Notes: generated by a model from the sequence alone, not told the origin. 63,305 nucleotides of DNA from Gemmatales bacterium (GCA_025060195.1 JANXCQ010000025.1:1-63305); one strand, 5' to 3'; positions 45,958 through 55,838 are shown, numbered from the stretch's first letter. Numbers and translations: made by a program.

Positions 45958-46551
45958 ATGCGAGAATGGTTTCGCAATGTGCTGCTGGCCATTGTCACCG
46001 TCGCACAGGGCATGATGGTGACATTGCGGTATTTCTTCGACACCTTACGCGGCCAACGTCGGCTAGGAGCCTATGAAGTTGACGGTGCGTTCACACATTA
46101 TTTCGAATATCCTGAAAAACCAGTTCCCGTAAAACTCCGCTATCGCGGTTTCCATCGTTTCGACCTGACGACTTGTATCGGCTGTGATAAATGTGCCCGC
46201 GCCTGCCCAGTCGACTGCATCTACATCGAAAAAATTCGCAACCCAGTGGGAAAAGGATTCCGCGTCACCGGCTTCAAAATTGATTACTCGAAGTGTATGT
46301 TTTGTGCCTTATGTGTGGATCCATGCCCCGTGGATTGTATCTGGATGGGGTGGAATTACGACATCAGTTGCTATAGCCGCGACGGCTTGATCGTGGACTT
46401 TGCCAAGCTGCCGTTGGATGTGGCTTGGGGCCAAGCGACTCTAAATCCGACGGCGATTGCTGCATCTAAAGTGCTCACTGAACCAGTGTGGGTCAAGCCA
46501 CCCGACCAGCCTCCTGCAAAACCTCAGACCGTGGCTAGTCCCTCGCCTTAG
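45958..46551 (+). CDS. nuoI: NADH-quinone oxidoreductase subunit I (2[4Fe-4S] ferredoxin)
   Basis: 197 residues; AGGAGA precedes ATG 45958. Two ferredoxin clusters are plain: [16 protein letters not shown] near 78 and [17 protein letters not shown] near 120, each CxxCxxCxxxCP. The N-terminal helix ([20 protein letters not shown]) attaches it to the membrane arm, as expected. NuoI passes electrons to NuoB in complex I. It stands first in this cluster, upstream of nuoA, whereas nuoI usually follows nuoH. A proline-rich tail of about 20 residues is extra. Confidence 0.95.
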   Translation: MREWFRNVLLAIVTVAQGMMVTLRYFFDTLRGQRRLGAYEVDGAFTHYFEYPEKPVPVKLRYRGFHRFDLTTCIGCDKCARACPVDCIYIEKIRNPVGKGFRVTGFKIDYSKCMFCALCVDPCPVDCIWMGWNYDISCYSRDGLIVDFAKLPLDVAWGQATLNPTAIAASKVLTEPVWVKPPDQPPAKPQTVASPSP

Positions 46552-46571
46552 GACTCCCATGGGAGGCCACC

Positions 46572-46997
46572 ATGCCTCAACCTCGATTTCGTTACCGTAA
46601 GCACTTTACCGTCGAGCAAGCCAACCGCATGCTCCCGTTGGTGCGGGCCATTGTTGAAGATATTTGTTCGCTCGGACAGCAAATTCACAAATTGCGGCAC
46701 CGCTTAGCCCAATTGGAAGAACACGCGATTTCGCCTTGCGAAGAACACGAACGACTGCTTGAAGAATTGGATAACAACTCGGCACGATTGGAAGATTGCC
46801 TGCGTGAACTTCAGAGTCTGGGCGTTGAGTTCAAAGGTTGGGAAGGCTTGGTGGATTTTCCGGCGATTTTGCACGGACGCGAAGTCTTTTTATGCTGGAA
46901 GCTCGGAGAACCTGAGGTAGCACATTGGCACGACCTGGACGCAGGCTTCGCGGGACGACAGAAATTGCAACTCCCGACTTCCCAAGGCACCATGTGA
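46572..46997 (+). CDS. DUF2203 family protein inside the nuo cluster
   Basis: 141 residues, 20 bases after nuoI and 18 before nuoA, so it belongs to the same transcript. The sequence RKHFTVEQANRMLPLVRAIVEDI opens a helical bundle with heptad-rich stretches (LRHRLAQLEEHAIS, LLEELDNNSARLEDCLREL), then GVEFKGWEGLVDFPA and VFLCWKLGEPEVAHWHDLDAGFAGRQ, the conserved end of DUF2203. Function of the family is unknown. Its place between two complex I genes suggests, without proving, a role in assembly or cluster maturation. No membrane segment or signal. Confidence 0.85.
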   Translation: MPQPRFRYRKHFTVEQANRMLPLVRAIVEDICSLGQQIHKLRHRLAQLEEHAISPCEEHERLLEELDNNSARLEDCLRELQSLGVEFKGWEGLVDFPAILHGREVFLCWKLGEPEVAHWHDLDAGFAGRQKLQLPTSQGTM

Positions 46998-47015
46998 GCA
47001 ATCCCTGGAGGCAAT

Positions 47016-47600
47016 ATGGGCATTCTCTTAGCGGCAGTGCTGATATTCGCCGTCGTCGGGGTAGGATTCGTCTTGGTGAACTTGCTCATCGGGAAACTTA
47101 TTCGCCCAGAGCGGCCTGAACCGGAGAAACTAACGATCTACGAGTGCGGCGAACCAAGCGTTGGTTCGGCCTGGGTACAGTTCGACGTGCGCTATTATGT
47201 GGTGGCGTTACTGTTCGTGATTTTTGATGTGGAGGTCGCGTTTTTCTTCCCCTGGGCGGTGGTGTTCGGGAAATACGTTGCTTTAGCCGATGACACACTG
47301 ACTATCGAGCAACGACAGGCGATTGAAGCCACATTGTTTCCAGAAAAAACGTCCAGCGTAGCCCAACCAGCTTCGACGAACGCAGCCACTCGGCTCACTG
47401 CGAGCCAGGCGCTAACTTGGGGCTGGCTCGCGTTTGTGGACATTGCGGTGTTTTTCGGGGTATTGTTGATCGGCTACGCCTACCTGTGGCGTCGTGGCGA
47501 TATCGAATGGGTGCGGACGACACGGGGCAATCAAGTTCTCCGCGTGGAACCAAGACCACCAGCTACGGCCTTGCAACCTGAAGTAGCAGCGGCTTCGTAG
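47016..47600 (+). CDS. nuoA: NADH-quinone oxidoreductase subunit A, enlarged
   Basis: 194 residues, against about 120-145 for most NuoA. The first helix (ILLAAVLIFAVVGVGFVLVNLLIG), the loop with the characteristic TIYECGEPSVGSAWVQFDVRYYVVALLFVIFDVEVAFFFPW (Cys loop and quinone-site acids), and a last helix (FVDIAVFFGVLLIGYAYLW) are typical. Between the second and third helices about 50 extra residues are inserted (DTLTIEQRQAIEATLFPEK, then a Ser/Ala/Thr-rich linker), and a tail of about 25 residues follows. GGAGG precedes ATG 47016. The insert lies in the loop leaving the second helix. Confidence 0.93.
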   Translation: MGILLAAVLIFAVVGVGFVLVNLLIGKLIRPERPEPEKLTIYECGEPSVGSAWVQFDVRYYVVALLFVIFDVEVAFFFPWAVVFGKYVALADDTLTIEQRQAIEATLFPEKTSSVAQPASTNAATRLTASQALTWGWLAFVDIAVFFGVLLIGYAYLWRRGDIEWVRTTRGNQVLRVEPRPPATALQPEVAAAS

Positions 47601-47692
47601 CTGTCGCGAGGTAATTTTCGCGTCGGTGGGGAACTAACTTTGATGCTCTCAGGGAACCCTAAACTTCCCGTCATGCGAAGGGGAGGCGATAT

Positions 47693-48310
47693 ATGGGTCT
47701 GCTGGAAGGCAAATTTGAACAGGGGGGCGTGGTGGTCACCACCTTAGAACAGGCGATTAATTGGGCGCGGCAGGCAAGCATTTGGCCGATGACCTTCGGC
47801 TTAGCGTGCTGCGCCATTGAAATGATGGCCACGGGAGCCTCCCGTTATGATATTGACCGTTTCGGTGCGGGGGCTTTCCGCGCTACGCCGCGTCAGGCCG
47901 ATTTGATGATCGTAGCGGGCACGGTCAACTTTAAGATGGCCAGCCGGGTGCGTCGGCTGTACAACCAGATGCCGGAACCGAAGTTCGTTATCGCCATGGG
48001 AGCATGTACTAGCGGTGGCGGTCCTTATTACAAGTACGGCTATAACGTGGTCAAGGGCGTGGATCTCATTGTGCCCGTGGACGTTTATGTTGCGGGTTGT
48101 CCCCCCCGTCCCGAAGCGTTGCTCGAAGGGCTAATGCGTGTCCAGGACAAAATTCGCGCCATGCACGATCTGACCAAACGACAGCCCCTGGACTATCTCG
48201 TGCCCACTCGTAGCGGCTACGTGAAATTACCCCCCGAAGTGGATACGCTGGAGAAAGCCAACGAATACTGTCGTCGCCGCAAAGAACTTAGCACGCCGGC
48301 GAAAGTGTGA
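47693..48310 (+). CDS. nuoB: NADH-quinone oxidoreductase subunit B
   Basis: 205 residues; GGGAGG precedes ATG 47693. It carries the N2-type cluster cysteines: the tandem pair in [10 protein letters not shown] near 40, a third in [12 protein letters not shown] near 103, and a fourth in [13 protein letters not shown] near 133. [15 protein letters not shown] and [17 protein letters not shown] are conserved NuoB blocks. NuoB holds the last iron-sulfur cluster before quinone. The 92-base gap after nuoA may hold an internal promoter. Confidence 0.96.
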   Translation: MGLLEGKFEQGGVVVTTLEQAINWARQASIWPMTFGLACCAIEMMATGASRYDIDRFGAGAFRATPRQADLMIVAGTVNFKMASRVRRLYNQMPEPKFVIAMGACTSGGGPYYKYGYNVVKGVDLIVPVDVYVAGCPPRPEALLEGLMRVQDKIRAMHDLTKRQPLDYLVPTRSGYVKLPPEVDTLEKANEYCRRRKELSTPAKV

Positions 48311-48348
48311 CCGTTGGTTCCATGGGATAACCTACGAGGCTGCTGTCC

Positions 48349-48879
48349 ATGACCGGAGCGGAAATTATCGCCATTTTGGAGGAGAAATTTGGGCCCAAAA
48401 TTCAACAGAAAAAACCTGATGCCATTGATCCGTACGTAGTCGTGGATGCCGCAGATATTGTTGAGGTCTGCCGCTTTCTGCGCGATGATCCACGATTGCA
48501 GTTCGACATGCTCAACTGCATCACGGGCGTAGATTACTTCGAGCCTGACCCCGCTAAAGCACCGAAGGCAGGTTTCGAGCCACACCTTGAAGTTGTGTAC
48601 CACATGTCGAGCTTGGTCAAGCGCCATCGCTTCGTCGTCAAAGTAATCCTACCTCGGTGGAAAAACAACGTCGTCGGTGAATTGCCTGAGGTGCCCTCCG
48701 TGACCAGCGTCTGGCCCGCGGCTAACTGGCACGAGCGGGAAACTTATGATTTAGTGGGCATCCGGTTCATCGGTCATCCCGACCTCAGGCGCATCTTGTT
48801 GGCGGAGGATTGGGAAGGCCATCCGTTGCGCAAGGACTATGTGTTTCCGCTGGAATACCACGGCATTCGCGGCCGCTGA
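48349..48879 (+). CDS. nuoC: NADH-quinone oxidoreductase subunit C
   Basis: 176 residues, separate from nuoD, so no NuoCD fusion. The 30-kDa-subunit signature [38 protein letters not shown] is complete near 125-165. The N-terminal half ([34 protein letters not shown]) is normal. It belongs to the peripheral connecting module of complex I beside NuoB and NuoD. Confidence 0.96.
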   Translation: MTGAEIIAILEEKFGPKIQQKKPDAIDPYVVVDAADIVEVCRFLRDDPRLQFDMLNCITGVDYFEPDPAKAPKAGFEPHLEVVYHMSSLVKRHRFVVKVILPRWKNNVVGELPEVPSVTSVWPAANWHERETYDLVGIRFIGHPDLRRILLAEDWEGHPLRKDYVFPLEYHGIRGR

Positions 48880-48939
48880 GACGAAACTTCGTCCCAACAT
48901 TGTAAGTATCTCTTAGTGTCGCAACCGGAGAATACGAAC

Positions 48940-50139
48940 ATGGCGACTATATTTCCGCCCGAAGAGGAGCAAATTATCGAGTTAGACGTGCGTACCGATG
49001 AGATGCTGGTTAGCATGGGACCGCAGCATCCGAGTACGCATGGAGTATTACGCTTAGTGCTCCGGACCGATGGAGAAGTGGTTTCGGAAGTCACGCCGCA
49101 CTTGGGCTATTTACACCGTTGTGCTGAGAAAATTGGCGAAAACGTTACACCCATTCAGTTTATTCCCTACACCGACCGCATGGACTATCTTTCGGGCATG
49201 AATATGAACCTCGGCTATTCATTAGCCGTGGAAAAACTCTGCGGGCTGACGGACAAAATTCCCGAAAAGGCCCAAGTCATTCGCGTCATCGTTTGCGAAC
49301 TCAACCGCATTGCTAGTCACTTAGTAGGAATTGGAGCGTATGGTCTGGACTTAGGCACGTTTAGCCCGTTTCTTTACGCCTTCCGTGAGCGGGAAATGAT
49401 CCTGGATTTATTTGAGGAAGTTTGCGGGGCACGTTTGACCTATAGCTACGTCACTATAGGTGGCGTCCACGACGATTTGCCTGAAGGGTGGCTAGAACGC
49501 TGTTCTAAGTTCCTGGATTGGTTTGAACCACGCTTAGAGGAATACCATACTCTACTGACCCGAAATAGCATCTTCATCAAGCGAACCGCCGGGATAGGAG
49601 TCTTGCCGCGAGATATGGCAGTGGCTTACGGGTGCACGGGGCCGATGTTGCGAGGTTCGCTTAACCGAGAAAAGGGCGACCCGCCTTGGGATCTCCGCAA
49701 AATTGAGCCTTACTGCGGTTATGAGCAATACGATTTTGAAATCCCGATTCCGCCGTTCCGAGAGGCGCCTGTGGAGGCGGTGATTGGCGACGCGTGGCAC
49801 CGCTTTTATGTCCGCATGAAGGAAATGGAGCAAAGCGCACGAATCGTTCGGCAAGCGTTACGCAAATATGAGACTGCTAGGGGTGCCCATCGCATCGAAC
49901 CGCCCCGTCATCTGCCGCCCGGGGAGGCCTACGTGGAAACGGAGTGTCCCCGCGGGCAAATGGGCTTCTATGTCGTAGGCCGACCGACGAAGGAAAGCGT
50001 CCCCTTGCGAGTTCGCGCCCGCTCGTCGAGTTTTTGCAACTTGAGCGTCACGCACGAAATCTGCCGCGGTTGCCTGATCGCCGACGTCCCCGCTATTGTG
50101 GGAAGCATTGACATCGTCATGGGCGAAGTCGATCGTTGA
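48940..50139 (+). CDS. nuoD: NADH-quinone oxidoreductase subunit D
   Basis: About 399 residues from ATG 48940, which follows GGAG by 9 bases; an in-frame GTG at 48916 is less likely. Hallmarks are MGPQHPSTHGVLRLVL near 25, PHLGYLHRCAEKIGE, RIASHLVGIGAYGLDLG near 127, and the C-terminal CRGCLIADVPAIVGSIDIVMGEVDR. His in HPSTHG and Tyr in the quinone-site loop are present. NuoD forms the quinone pocket with NuoB. The cluster ends here: nuoE, F, G, H and J-N are not in the window. Confidence 0.95.
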   Translation: MATIFPPEEEQIIELDVRTDEMLVSMGPQHPSTHGVLRLVLRTDGEVVSEVTPHLGYLHRCAEKIGENVTPIQFIPYTDRMDYLSGMNMNLGYSLAVEKLCGLTDKIPEKAQVIRVIVCELNRIASHLVGIGAYGLDLGTFSPFLYAFREREMILDLFEEVCGARLTYSYVTIGGVHDDLPEGWLERCSKFLDWFEPRLEEYHTLLTRNSIFIKRTAGIGVLPRDMAVAYGCTGPMLRGSLNREKGDPPWDLRKIEPYCGYEQYDFEIPIPPFREAPVEAVIGDAWHRFYVRMKEMEQSARIVRQALRKYETARGAHRIEPPRHLPPGEAYVETECPRGQMGFYVVGRPTKESVPLRVRARSSSFCNLSVTHEICRGCLIADVPAIVGSIDIVMGEVDR

Positions 50140-50173
50140 ACCTTCTGTCTCCTCGATCTTGGAGCGAGAGCCT

Positions 50174-52720
50174 ATGTCGCAACATATTGGAAGTGAATCC
50201 CAAGGCTGGCTCTCGCGAGGCTTGACCAAACTTCGCCTCCCCATATTCCTGCTCGGCATTGCGCTATTAGTTCTGGCCTACCGATACTTAGAGTTATATC
50301 CCGTTACTTACAACCGTTCCATGGAAAGTTTCTTTCCTGCAACCGATGAGAGATTACAACTATACAAACTGTCTCGGCAATGGTTCCCGAGTGAGCACAG
50401 TTTATTAGTGGTCTATCGGGACACTGAATTATGGACACCAGAAGGAATGGCCCGACAGTTGAGATTACAGCGGGAATTAGAGTCGTGTGCAGGGGTAAGT
50501 CGGGTGCTGGCGCTGGCTTCGAGTCCCTGTCCGACAAATCCATTTCTCAACATCGCTGAGGCCGTCAAACAGGCTTCCAGTGCTGCCGACTTAGAGGCAA
50601 TAAGGAAGCAAGTACAAGCTACGCGGCTATATGCGGGCGTGACTCTGGCGAGGGACGGTCTGACTACGGCGCTCCTTGTTCAATTACATCGCGACTTAGG
50701 CAGCCCGGAGGAAGCGGGCCAAAAGTTAGAAGCCATTCGTCGCGTCGCGCGGCAAACCTTAGAAGCGGAGCAAGCGGCCACAGTGCTCGGTCCCTTCACT
50801 GCCGGCACTTTACTTATGATCCATGACGTTTATGAGTACACATCCCAGGATGGTCGACGTCTGCAATTTTATTCCGTGCTGCTCATGGCGTTAGTCATCG
50901 CTGGGGCGTTCATCCTTCCCGAGCTACGCCGCTTTTGGGAACGATTGCGGTGTGGACAGGCCACCGCGCTAGCTGGACTACTAGACCTAATCGCTAGCGT
51001 ACGTTGGTTATTATTGCCTTTCCTGGTGATTTATAGCACGTTGACCTGGGCCGAGGCTATCTGGAGTTTCCTGCGGGGTGAAATGACTATGGTCGGCTCT
51101 GCCATTAGTTCGCTGGTAGCGGTGATTAGCGTGGTAACCGTGGTACACTTAGGTTTGCATTACCGTGAGCTGCGAAGTCGCCTAGATTCGCAAACTGCCT
51201 TACAGCAAACCTTGCACTATTTAGGCCCAGCAATTTTCTGGATGCTCCTGACCACTGCCGGGGGCTTCGGGGCGCTATTAGTGTGCGAAATCAAGCCTGT
51301 TTATGATTTCGGCATGATAATGCTGCTGGCGACGCTGTTCGTAGGGGTGGCTGCGACGCTGTTTTTCCCGTTGACTGCTATGGGTTGGCACCATCGTGCC
51401 GCGCCTCGTGGGCATCTTGAACCTATAGCGCATTATGGGCTGATTCGCTCATTGCAGATCCTTGATCGACGTCCTTTGCTATGCGGCGGCCTGTTATTAG
51501 TTCCTGGAGTCGCATTAGCTTTAGGCATGGGACAGTTGCAACCCCAAACTGATTTCACTAATAATTTCCGCAAGGAAACCGAGGTCTATCGCGCGTACCG
51601 CTTCATCGAGGATTCTTACGGGGGGGCCGGACAGCTCGAACTCATTGTCGAAACGCCCGACCTCTTTTCACTCTCGAATGACGAACTTAGAGGATTCTTA
51701 GCAAAGGTCCGAACCCTGCAAGATCGTTTAACCAACTTGCGGATTCAGACTGAGCAAGGGGAAATTGTTCCTGGGATTAGTAAGGCGTTAAGCATCACGG
51801 ACTTTTATGATTTCTTAGATAACTTACCCGTGGTAAATAAGTTTCTGACGCCACGGGTGCGGTTGTTTTTCCTGGCAGGAGATGTGCGAGCCGCTAGAAA
51901 AGAATTAGGGTTATTGGCTACGGCAGTTCCGGGGAATCTCTGGAAGTCGGTCGAAAAATACTCAGTATTGAGTACTTTCTGGAATCGGGAAGAGAGAAAA
52001 TTGCGGGTTATCTTATTAGCCCGCGAGCGGCTCAGCACCTGGGCGAAGCGGGACTTGCTCAAGCAGATTCACCAGTGTTGTGGGGAGGAGTTAGGACAAA
52101 CTAAGTATTGGCTGACGGGCATATATCTCATGTTAGCCAATCTGATTGAGAATGTGTTGCGTGATCAGGCTTATACGACGCTGATTTCTTTAGGGTGCAT
52201 GTTCGGCATGGCGATGTGTGCGTTTCGCAGTTGGAAATTGGCAAGCATTGCCATGCTACCCACGGTATTGCCGGTGATTGCTGTGGTCGGCACGATGGGC
52301 TGGATTGGGTTACCGGTGAATATCGCAACCGCTATGTTAGCGAGCGTGGCTATGGGTATGACGATAGATAGTAGCGTTCTCTATCTCTATCGGCTGCGGG
52401 AGGAACAATGGCGGGGAGCCAGCTTTGCGCAAGCCCTGTTGCGTACTCACTGTGGAACGGGAACGGCACTCTTAGTCGCCAGTTGCGCTTTAGTATTAGG
52501 ATTTAGTGTGCTTACGGTATCGCGCTTCATCCCGTTGGTTCATTTCGGGTTGCTAGCGGCCTTGGCATTGTTGGGCGGGGTGATCGGCAATCTAATTCTG
52601 TTACCCCTATTATTGCGGGCCACCCATCGCCCAGCGTGGCAAGAACTAAGTCAAATCATTTGGGGAAGGGACTTAGTTATATCTGTTACCAGCGACGCGA
52701 ACTCCGGGAATTCTGCTTAA
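50174..52720 (+). CDS. RND/MMPL-type membrane transporter (sterol-sensing-like helices)
   Basis: About 848 residues from ATG 50174 (GGAG upstream); the frame extends to 50096 but overlaps nuoD. Two halves each have an N-terminal helix, a large extracytoplasmic loop and a bundle of about five helices: first half helices around 20-40 and 240-420, second around 460-480 and 670-820. The second half motif ASVAMGMTIDSSVLYLYRLREE is of the MMPL/HpnN type, with an intramembrane Asp typical of proton-linked RND proteins. The second loop starts with QTDFTNNFRKETEVYRAY, a usual HpnN/MMPL-like pattern. It likely exports lipids or hydrophobic compounds; the substrate is unknown. Its stop shares bases with the convergent aminotransferase stop. 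Confidence 0.85.
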   Translation: MSQHIGSESQGWLSRGLTKLRLPIFLLGIALLVLAYRYLELYPVTYNRSMESFFPATDERLQLYKLSRQWFPSEHSLLVVYRDTELWTPEGMARQLRLQRELESCAGVSRVLALASSPCPTNPFLNIAEAVKQASSAADLEAIRKQVQATRLYAGVTLARDGLTTALLVQLHRDLGSPEEAGQKLEAIRRVARQTLEAEQAATVLGPFTAGTLLMIHDVYEYTSQDGRRLQFYSVLLMALVIAGAFILPELRRFWERLRCGQATALAGLLDLIASVRWLLLPFLVIYSTLTWAEAIWSFLRGEMTMVGSAISSLVAVISVVTVVHLGLHYRELRSRLDSQTALQQTLHYLGPAIFWMLLTTAGGFGALLVCEIKPVYDFGMIMLLATLFVGVAATLFFPLTAMGWHHRAAPRGHLEPIAHYGLIRSLQILDRRPLLCGGLLLVPGVALALGMGQLQPQTDFTNNFRKETEVYRAYRFIEDSYGGAGQLELIVETPDLFSLSNDELRGFLAKVRTLQDRLTNLRIQTEQGEIVPGISKALSITDFYDFLDNLPVVNKFLTPRVRLFFLAGDVRAARKELGLLATAVPGNLWKSVEKYSVLSTFWNREERKLRVILLARERLSTWAKRDLLKQIHQCCGEELGQTKYWLTGIYLMLANLIENVLRDQAYTTLISLGCMFGMAMCAFRSWKLASIAMLPTVLPVIAVVGTMGWIGLPVNIATAMLASVAMGMTIDSSVLYLYRLREEQWRGASFAQALLRTHCGTGTALLVASCALVLGFSVLTVSRFIPLVHFGLLAALALLGGVIGNLILLPLLLRATHRPAWQELSQIIWGRDLVISVTSDANSGNSA

Positions 52721-54069
52721 CTCGCCACGGTGCATAATTGTCGGCGGGAAGTAATTTCCTGAAAGACGTCGGCCAAGATGTGCAGCGCGGTTTGGATTTG
52801 CTCGGCGGTAATGCACAAAGGTGGACAAAAACGCACGGCCGCGTCGCCGCAGCCTAGCAATAATAAGCCACGGCGGAACGCTGTCTGTACTACCTCATCC
52901 CGTAGAGCCGTGCTCAGTTGCCCTTCCCGTAGCACGTCGTGGGCGAGCATCAGGCCTAGTCCGCGCACGCGCCCAACTAGGTGAGGAAACCGGTCTTGCA
53001 GGCGGAGCAGGCCCTCGCGCAACTGTCGGCCTCGCTCTGCGGCATTAGCAATGAGTCCTTGTTCCAGGAGGTCAATCGTGGCTAAGGCCGCCCGACAACT
53101 CACGGGGTTGCCTCCAAAGGTAGAAGCATGACTCCCACTGGGCCAGTCCATGATTTCGGCACGGGCGATCATGGCGCCCAGAGGTAGACCACTCGCTATT
53201 CCCTTGGCTAGGCAAATAATATCCGGGAAAACATTCCAGTGTTCGACCGCAAACATTCGACCCGTGCGGCCCATGCCTGTTTGCACTTCGTCGGCAACGA
53301 GCAAGATGCCGTATTTGTCGCACAGTTGCCTGAGCGCGGGCAGAAAACCCGGAGGTGGTACATAATAACCCCCCTCGCCTTGAATCGGTTCCACGAAGAT
53401 AGCGGCCACCTCGTCGGGGGGAGCAATACGCTTTAGAAGGGTGTCCTCAATCTGCTGCACGCATTGGCACTCTGAGGCCAACTCGCATCCCGGACAGTCG
53501 CGGGGAAACGGCGCGTGATGAATTTCGGGAACCAAAGGGGCGAAGCCCCGGCGATGGGCCAGTTTAGAACCGGAAAGCGACATTGCGCCATACGTGCGCC
53601 CGTGAAAGGCGCCGAGAAAGGCAATCGCGCGCGGGCGACCCGTGTGCCAACGGGCCAATTTCAGCGCTGCCTCGAGTGATTCCGCACCGCTATTCGTAAA
53701 GAAAACGCGCTTCGGCCCTGGCCCGGGAGCCAGAGCGGCCAACCGCTCGGCCAACGCGATTTCCGGTTCGTAGTAAAAGTCGGTCCCCGACATGTGAAGT
53801 AGCTTTTCTGCTTGATCGCGAATGGCGGCTGTGACATAGGGATGACAGTGTCCTGTGCTGGTAACCGCAATACCTGCCGTGAAATCGAGGTATAAGTTCC
53901 CATCAACATCCTGAACGACGCAGCCGCTGGCCCGCTCCACCACCAAAGGATAGATGCGGGTGTACGAGGGCGACATGACACGCTGATCGCGTTCGATGAG
54001 AGCCTGTGCTTTCGGGCCTGGGGGCAGGACACGAATTCGTGGCACCTTTTCCCCATCGAAGAGCCACAT
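52717..54069 (-). CDS. Class III pyridoxal-phosphate aminotransferase (GABA/acetylornithine type)
   Basis: ATG 54069 follows GAGGTG by 6 bases. About 450 residues. Conserved blocks: YLDFTAGIAVTSTGHCHP near 62, FFTNSGAESLEAALKLAR near 125, AFHGRTYGAMSLSGSK, VADEVQTGMGRTG near 258 with the PLP-binding Asp, and the Schiff-base lysine in CLAKGIASGLPLGAMIA near 288. It moves an amino group from an omega-amino acid or amine to a 2-oxoacid. It lies 15 bases after the aldehyde dehydrogenase gene in the same direction, so the product semialdehyde is probably oxidised by that enzyme (GABA shunt, lysine or ornithine route). Exact substrate is not decidable from sequence. Confidence 0.9.
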   Translation of the reverse strand: MWLFDGEKVPRIRVLPPGPKAQALIERDQRVMSPSYTRIYPLVVERASGCVVQDVDGNLYLDFTAGIAVTSTGHCHPYVTAAIRDQAEKLLHMSGTDFYYEPEIALAERLAALAPGPGPKRVFFTNSGAESLEAALKLARWHTGRPRAIAFLGAFHGRTYGAMSLSGSKLAHRRGFAPLVPEIHHAPFPRDCPGCELASECQCVQQIEDTLLKRIAPPDEVAAIFVEPIQGEGGYYVPPPGFLPALRQLCDKYGILLVADEVQTGMGRTGRMFAVEHWNVFPDIICLAKGIASGLPLGAMIARAEIMDWPSGSHASTFGGNPVSCRAALATIDLLEQGLIANAAERGRQLREGLLRLQDRFPHLVGRVRGLGLMLAHDVLREGQLSTALRDEVVQTAFRRGLLLLGCGDAAVRFCPPLCITAEQIQTALHILADVFQEITSRRQLCTVAS

Positions 54070-54084
54070 GATCAGCACCTCGCG

Positions 54085-55596
54085 TCAGTCCAGGGTGGCT
54101 TTGAGTCCTTGAGCCATTTTGATCTCGAGGCCGTGATTGACCGTCCAGGCGGCCCGGTGAGTTACCGTTTCGATGAGTCCAGCGGCGGAAGGCCGACCGT
54201 TGCCGCTCTTCTTAACGCCACCAAATGGGAGATGAACCTCGGCCCCGATACAAGGAAGATTGACATAACCCATGCCGAAGTCGCATTCCTCACGGAAGAA
54301 GCGCATGGCCCGGTAATCTTCGGTGATAACGGCTAAGGAAAGCCCGTAGTCCGTGTCGTTGTAAATGGCCGCAGCCTCTTCATTCGTCGCGAAAGGGATC
54401 AGGGCTACGTGGGGCCCGAAAACTTCTTCGCGGATACAACGAATCCCAGGCCGATGCTGGATGCGGTAGATGAAAGGCGTTAGAAACCAGCCATCACGAT
54501 GTGCTTCGTCCAGGAGACGCCCGCCGTCTAGCAGCACCTCCCCGCCTTCTTCTCGGGCCAGTTGGTTGTAAAACGTGATTTTGCGCACTGCAGCTTCATT
54601 GATGACAGGCCCCATGAAGTTGCGTTCGTCGAGCGGGTCGCCAATGTTTAGGCGTTGGGCCAATTGGACAAAGCGTTCGGCGAACTCGTCGAACCGTTTT
54701 TCATGCACCAGGATACGTCCGGCCGAGACGCACCGTTGTCCTGTGGTCTTGAATGCGCTGAGAATTCCTGCGGTAACGGCGAGGTCCATCCGAGCATCCG
54801 CGCAGACAATAACAGCGCTTTTTGAACCCATTTCACAGGCACAGATGCGATCCATGATACCCGCGGAAATTTGCTGAATTCGCGCACCAACTTCATAACT
54901 GCCGGTGAACAGCACAAGATTGATGCGTGGGTCGCGTACCAATTGCTCGCCTACCTCTCCAGCGCCATGCACGAGGTTGATAACCCCCGGCGGAAAGCCG
55001 GCGCGGTCGAATAGTTCGACGAGCGCTTGCCCGATGGCTGGCGTGTCTTCTGAAGGCTTGAAGACCACAGTGTTGCCTTCGAGCAGGCTCGGCCCCAGCA
55101 TCCATAACGGTACGGCGAAGGGAAAATTCCAAGGCGTGATGATAGCCGCGACACCGCGCGGTTTGCGTCGCACGTAAGCATCCTTCTCCGCAATTTCCGA
55201 GGCCAACACCTCGCCCATGGGCATGCGTGCCGTGCCAAACACATATTGCACCATGTGCAATCCTTCCACGATTTCCGCGCGACATTCGTTGAGCACCTTG
55301 CCGCATTCGCGGGCCATAAGCACAGCTAACGAATCCATCTCTGCCTTAATAAGCTGGGCCAAGCGGTCGAAAAGTTCAGCGCGATAGATTCGGCTGGTGC
55401 GACGCCAACTGGAATAAGCCTCGCGAGCCGCGCTCACCGCTTCTTCCACTTCCGCAGCGGTGGCTTGAGGAAACACGCCCACAATTTGCGACCAGCGTGC
55501 TGGGTTGCGACTCTCGAAGCGTTCGCCCGCCCCTTCGACCCAACGCCCACGCAGGTAATGCTGTCCTCTGATCGGAGCTGTGGTAACTGCCGTCAT
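54085..55596 (-). CDS. Aldehyde dehydrogenase (semialdehyde dehydrogenase-like)
   Basis: The ATG at 55596 follows AAAGGAG by about 8 bases; an in-frame TTG at 55602 is less likely. About 503 residues, usual for ALDH. IITPWNFPFAVPLW near 152, KPSEDTPAIGQAL, the FTGSYEVGARI nucleotide loop near 230, the general-base Glu in CEMGSKSAVIV near 255 and the catalytic Cys in TTGQRCVSAGRI near 289 are present. It oxidises an aldehyde with NAD(P). EMGSK replaces the common ELGGK, a variation seen in semialdehyde-type members. First gene of a two-gene leftward operon with the aminotransferase. Confidence 0.92.
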   Translation of the reverse strand: MTAVTTAPIRGQHYLRGRWVEGAGERFESRNPARWSQIVGVFPQATAAEVEEAVSAAREAYSSWRRTSRIYRAELFDRLAQLIKAEMDSLAVLMARECGKVLNECRAEIVEGLHMVQYVFGTARMPMGEVLASEIAEKDAYVRRKPRGVAAIITPWNFPFAVPLWMLGPSLLEGNTVVFKPSEDTPAIGQALVELFDRAGFPPGVINLVHGAGEVGEQLVRDPRINLVLFTGSYEVGARIQQISAGIMDRICACEMGSKSAVIVCADARMDLAVTAGILSAFKTTGQRCVSAGRILVHEKRFDEFAERFVQLAQRLNIGDPLDERNFMGPVINEAAVRKITFYNQLAREEGGEVLLDGGRLLDEAHRDGWFLTPFIYRIQHRPGIRCIREEVFGPHVALIPFATNEEAAAIYNDTDYGLSLAVITEDYRAMRFFREECDFGMGYVNLPCIGAEVHLPFGGVKKSGNGRPSAAGLIETVTHRAAWTVNHGLEIKMAQGLKATLD

Positions 55597-55838
55597 CGTC
55601 AAGTCTCCTTTTAGAACGAAAATCTGTCCAAGTCTCTCTCTACGGCGAAGTCCCTCTTACGTTAGACGTCAGTGCGTTTTGCGAAAGAACGCCGTGCAAA
55701 AAAGAAGCTGACACTCTTGAAGTGAATCCAAGCCATTATAAGTTGGGGAGCGCAACAGGACAATCTGAGTGGCACTTTGGTTACACCACGTCTCTTCCGA
55801 CGTTAGTGAGTTGACTTGACGAAGCAGATGGCGCCGTT

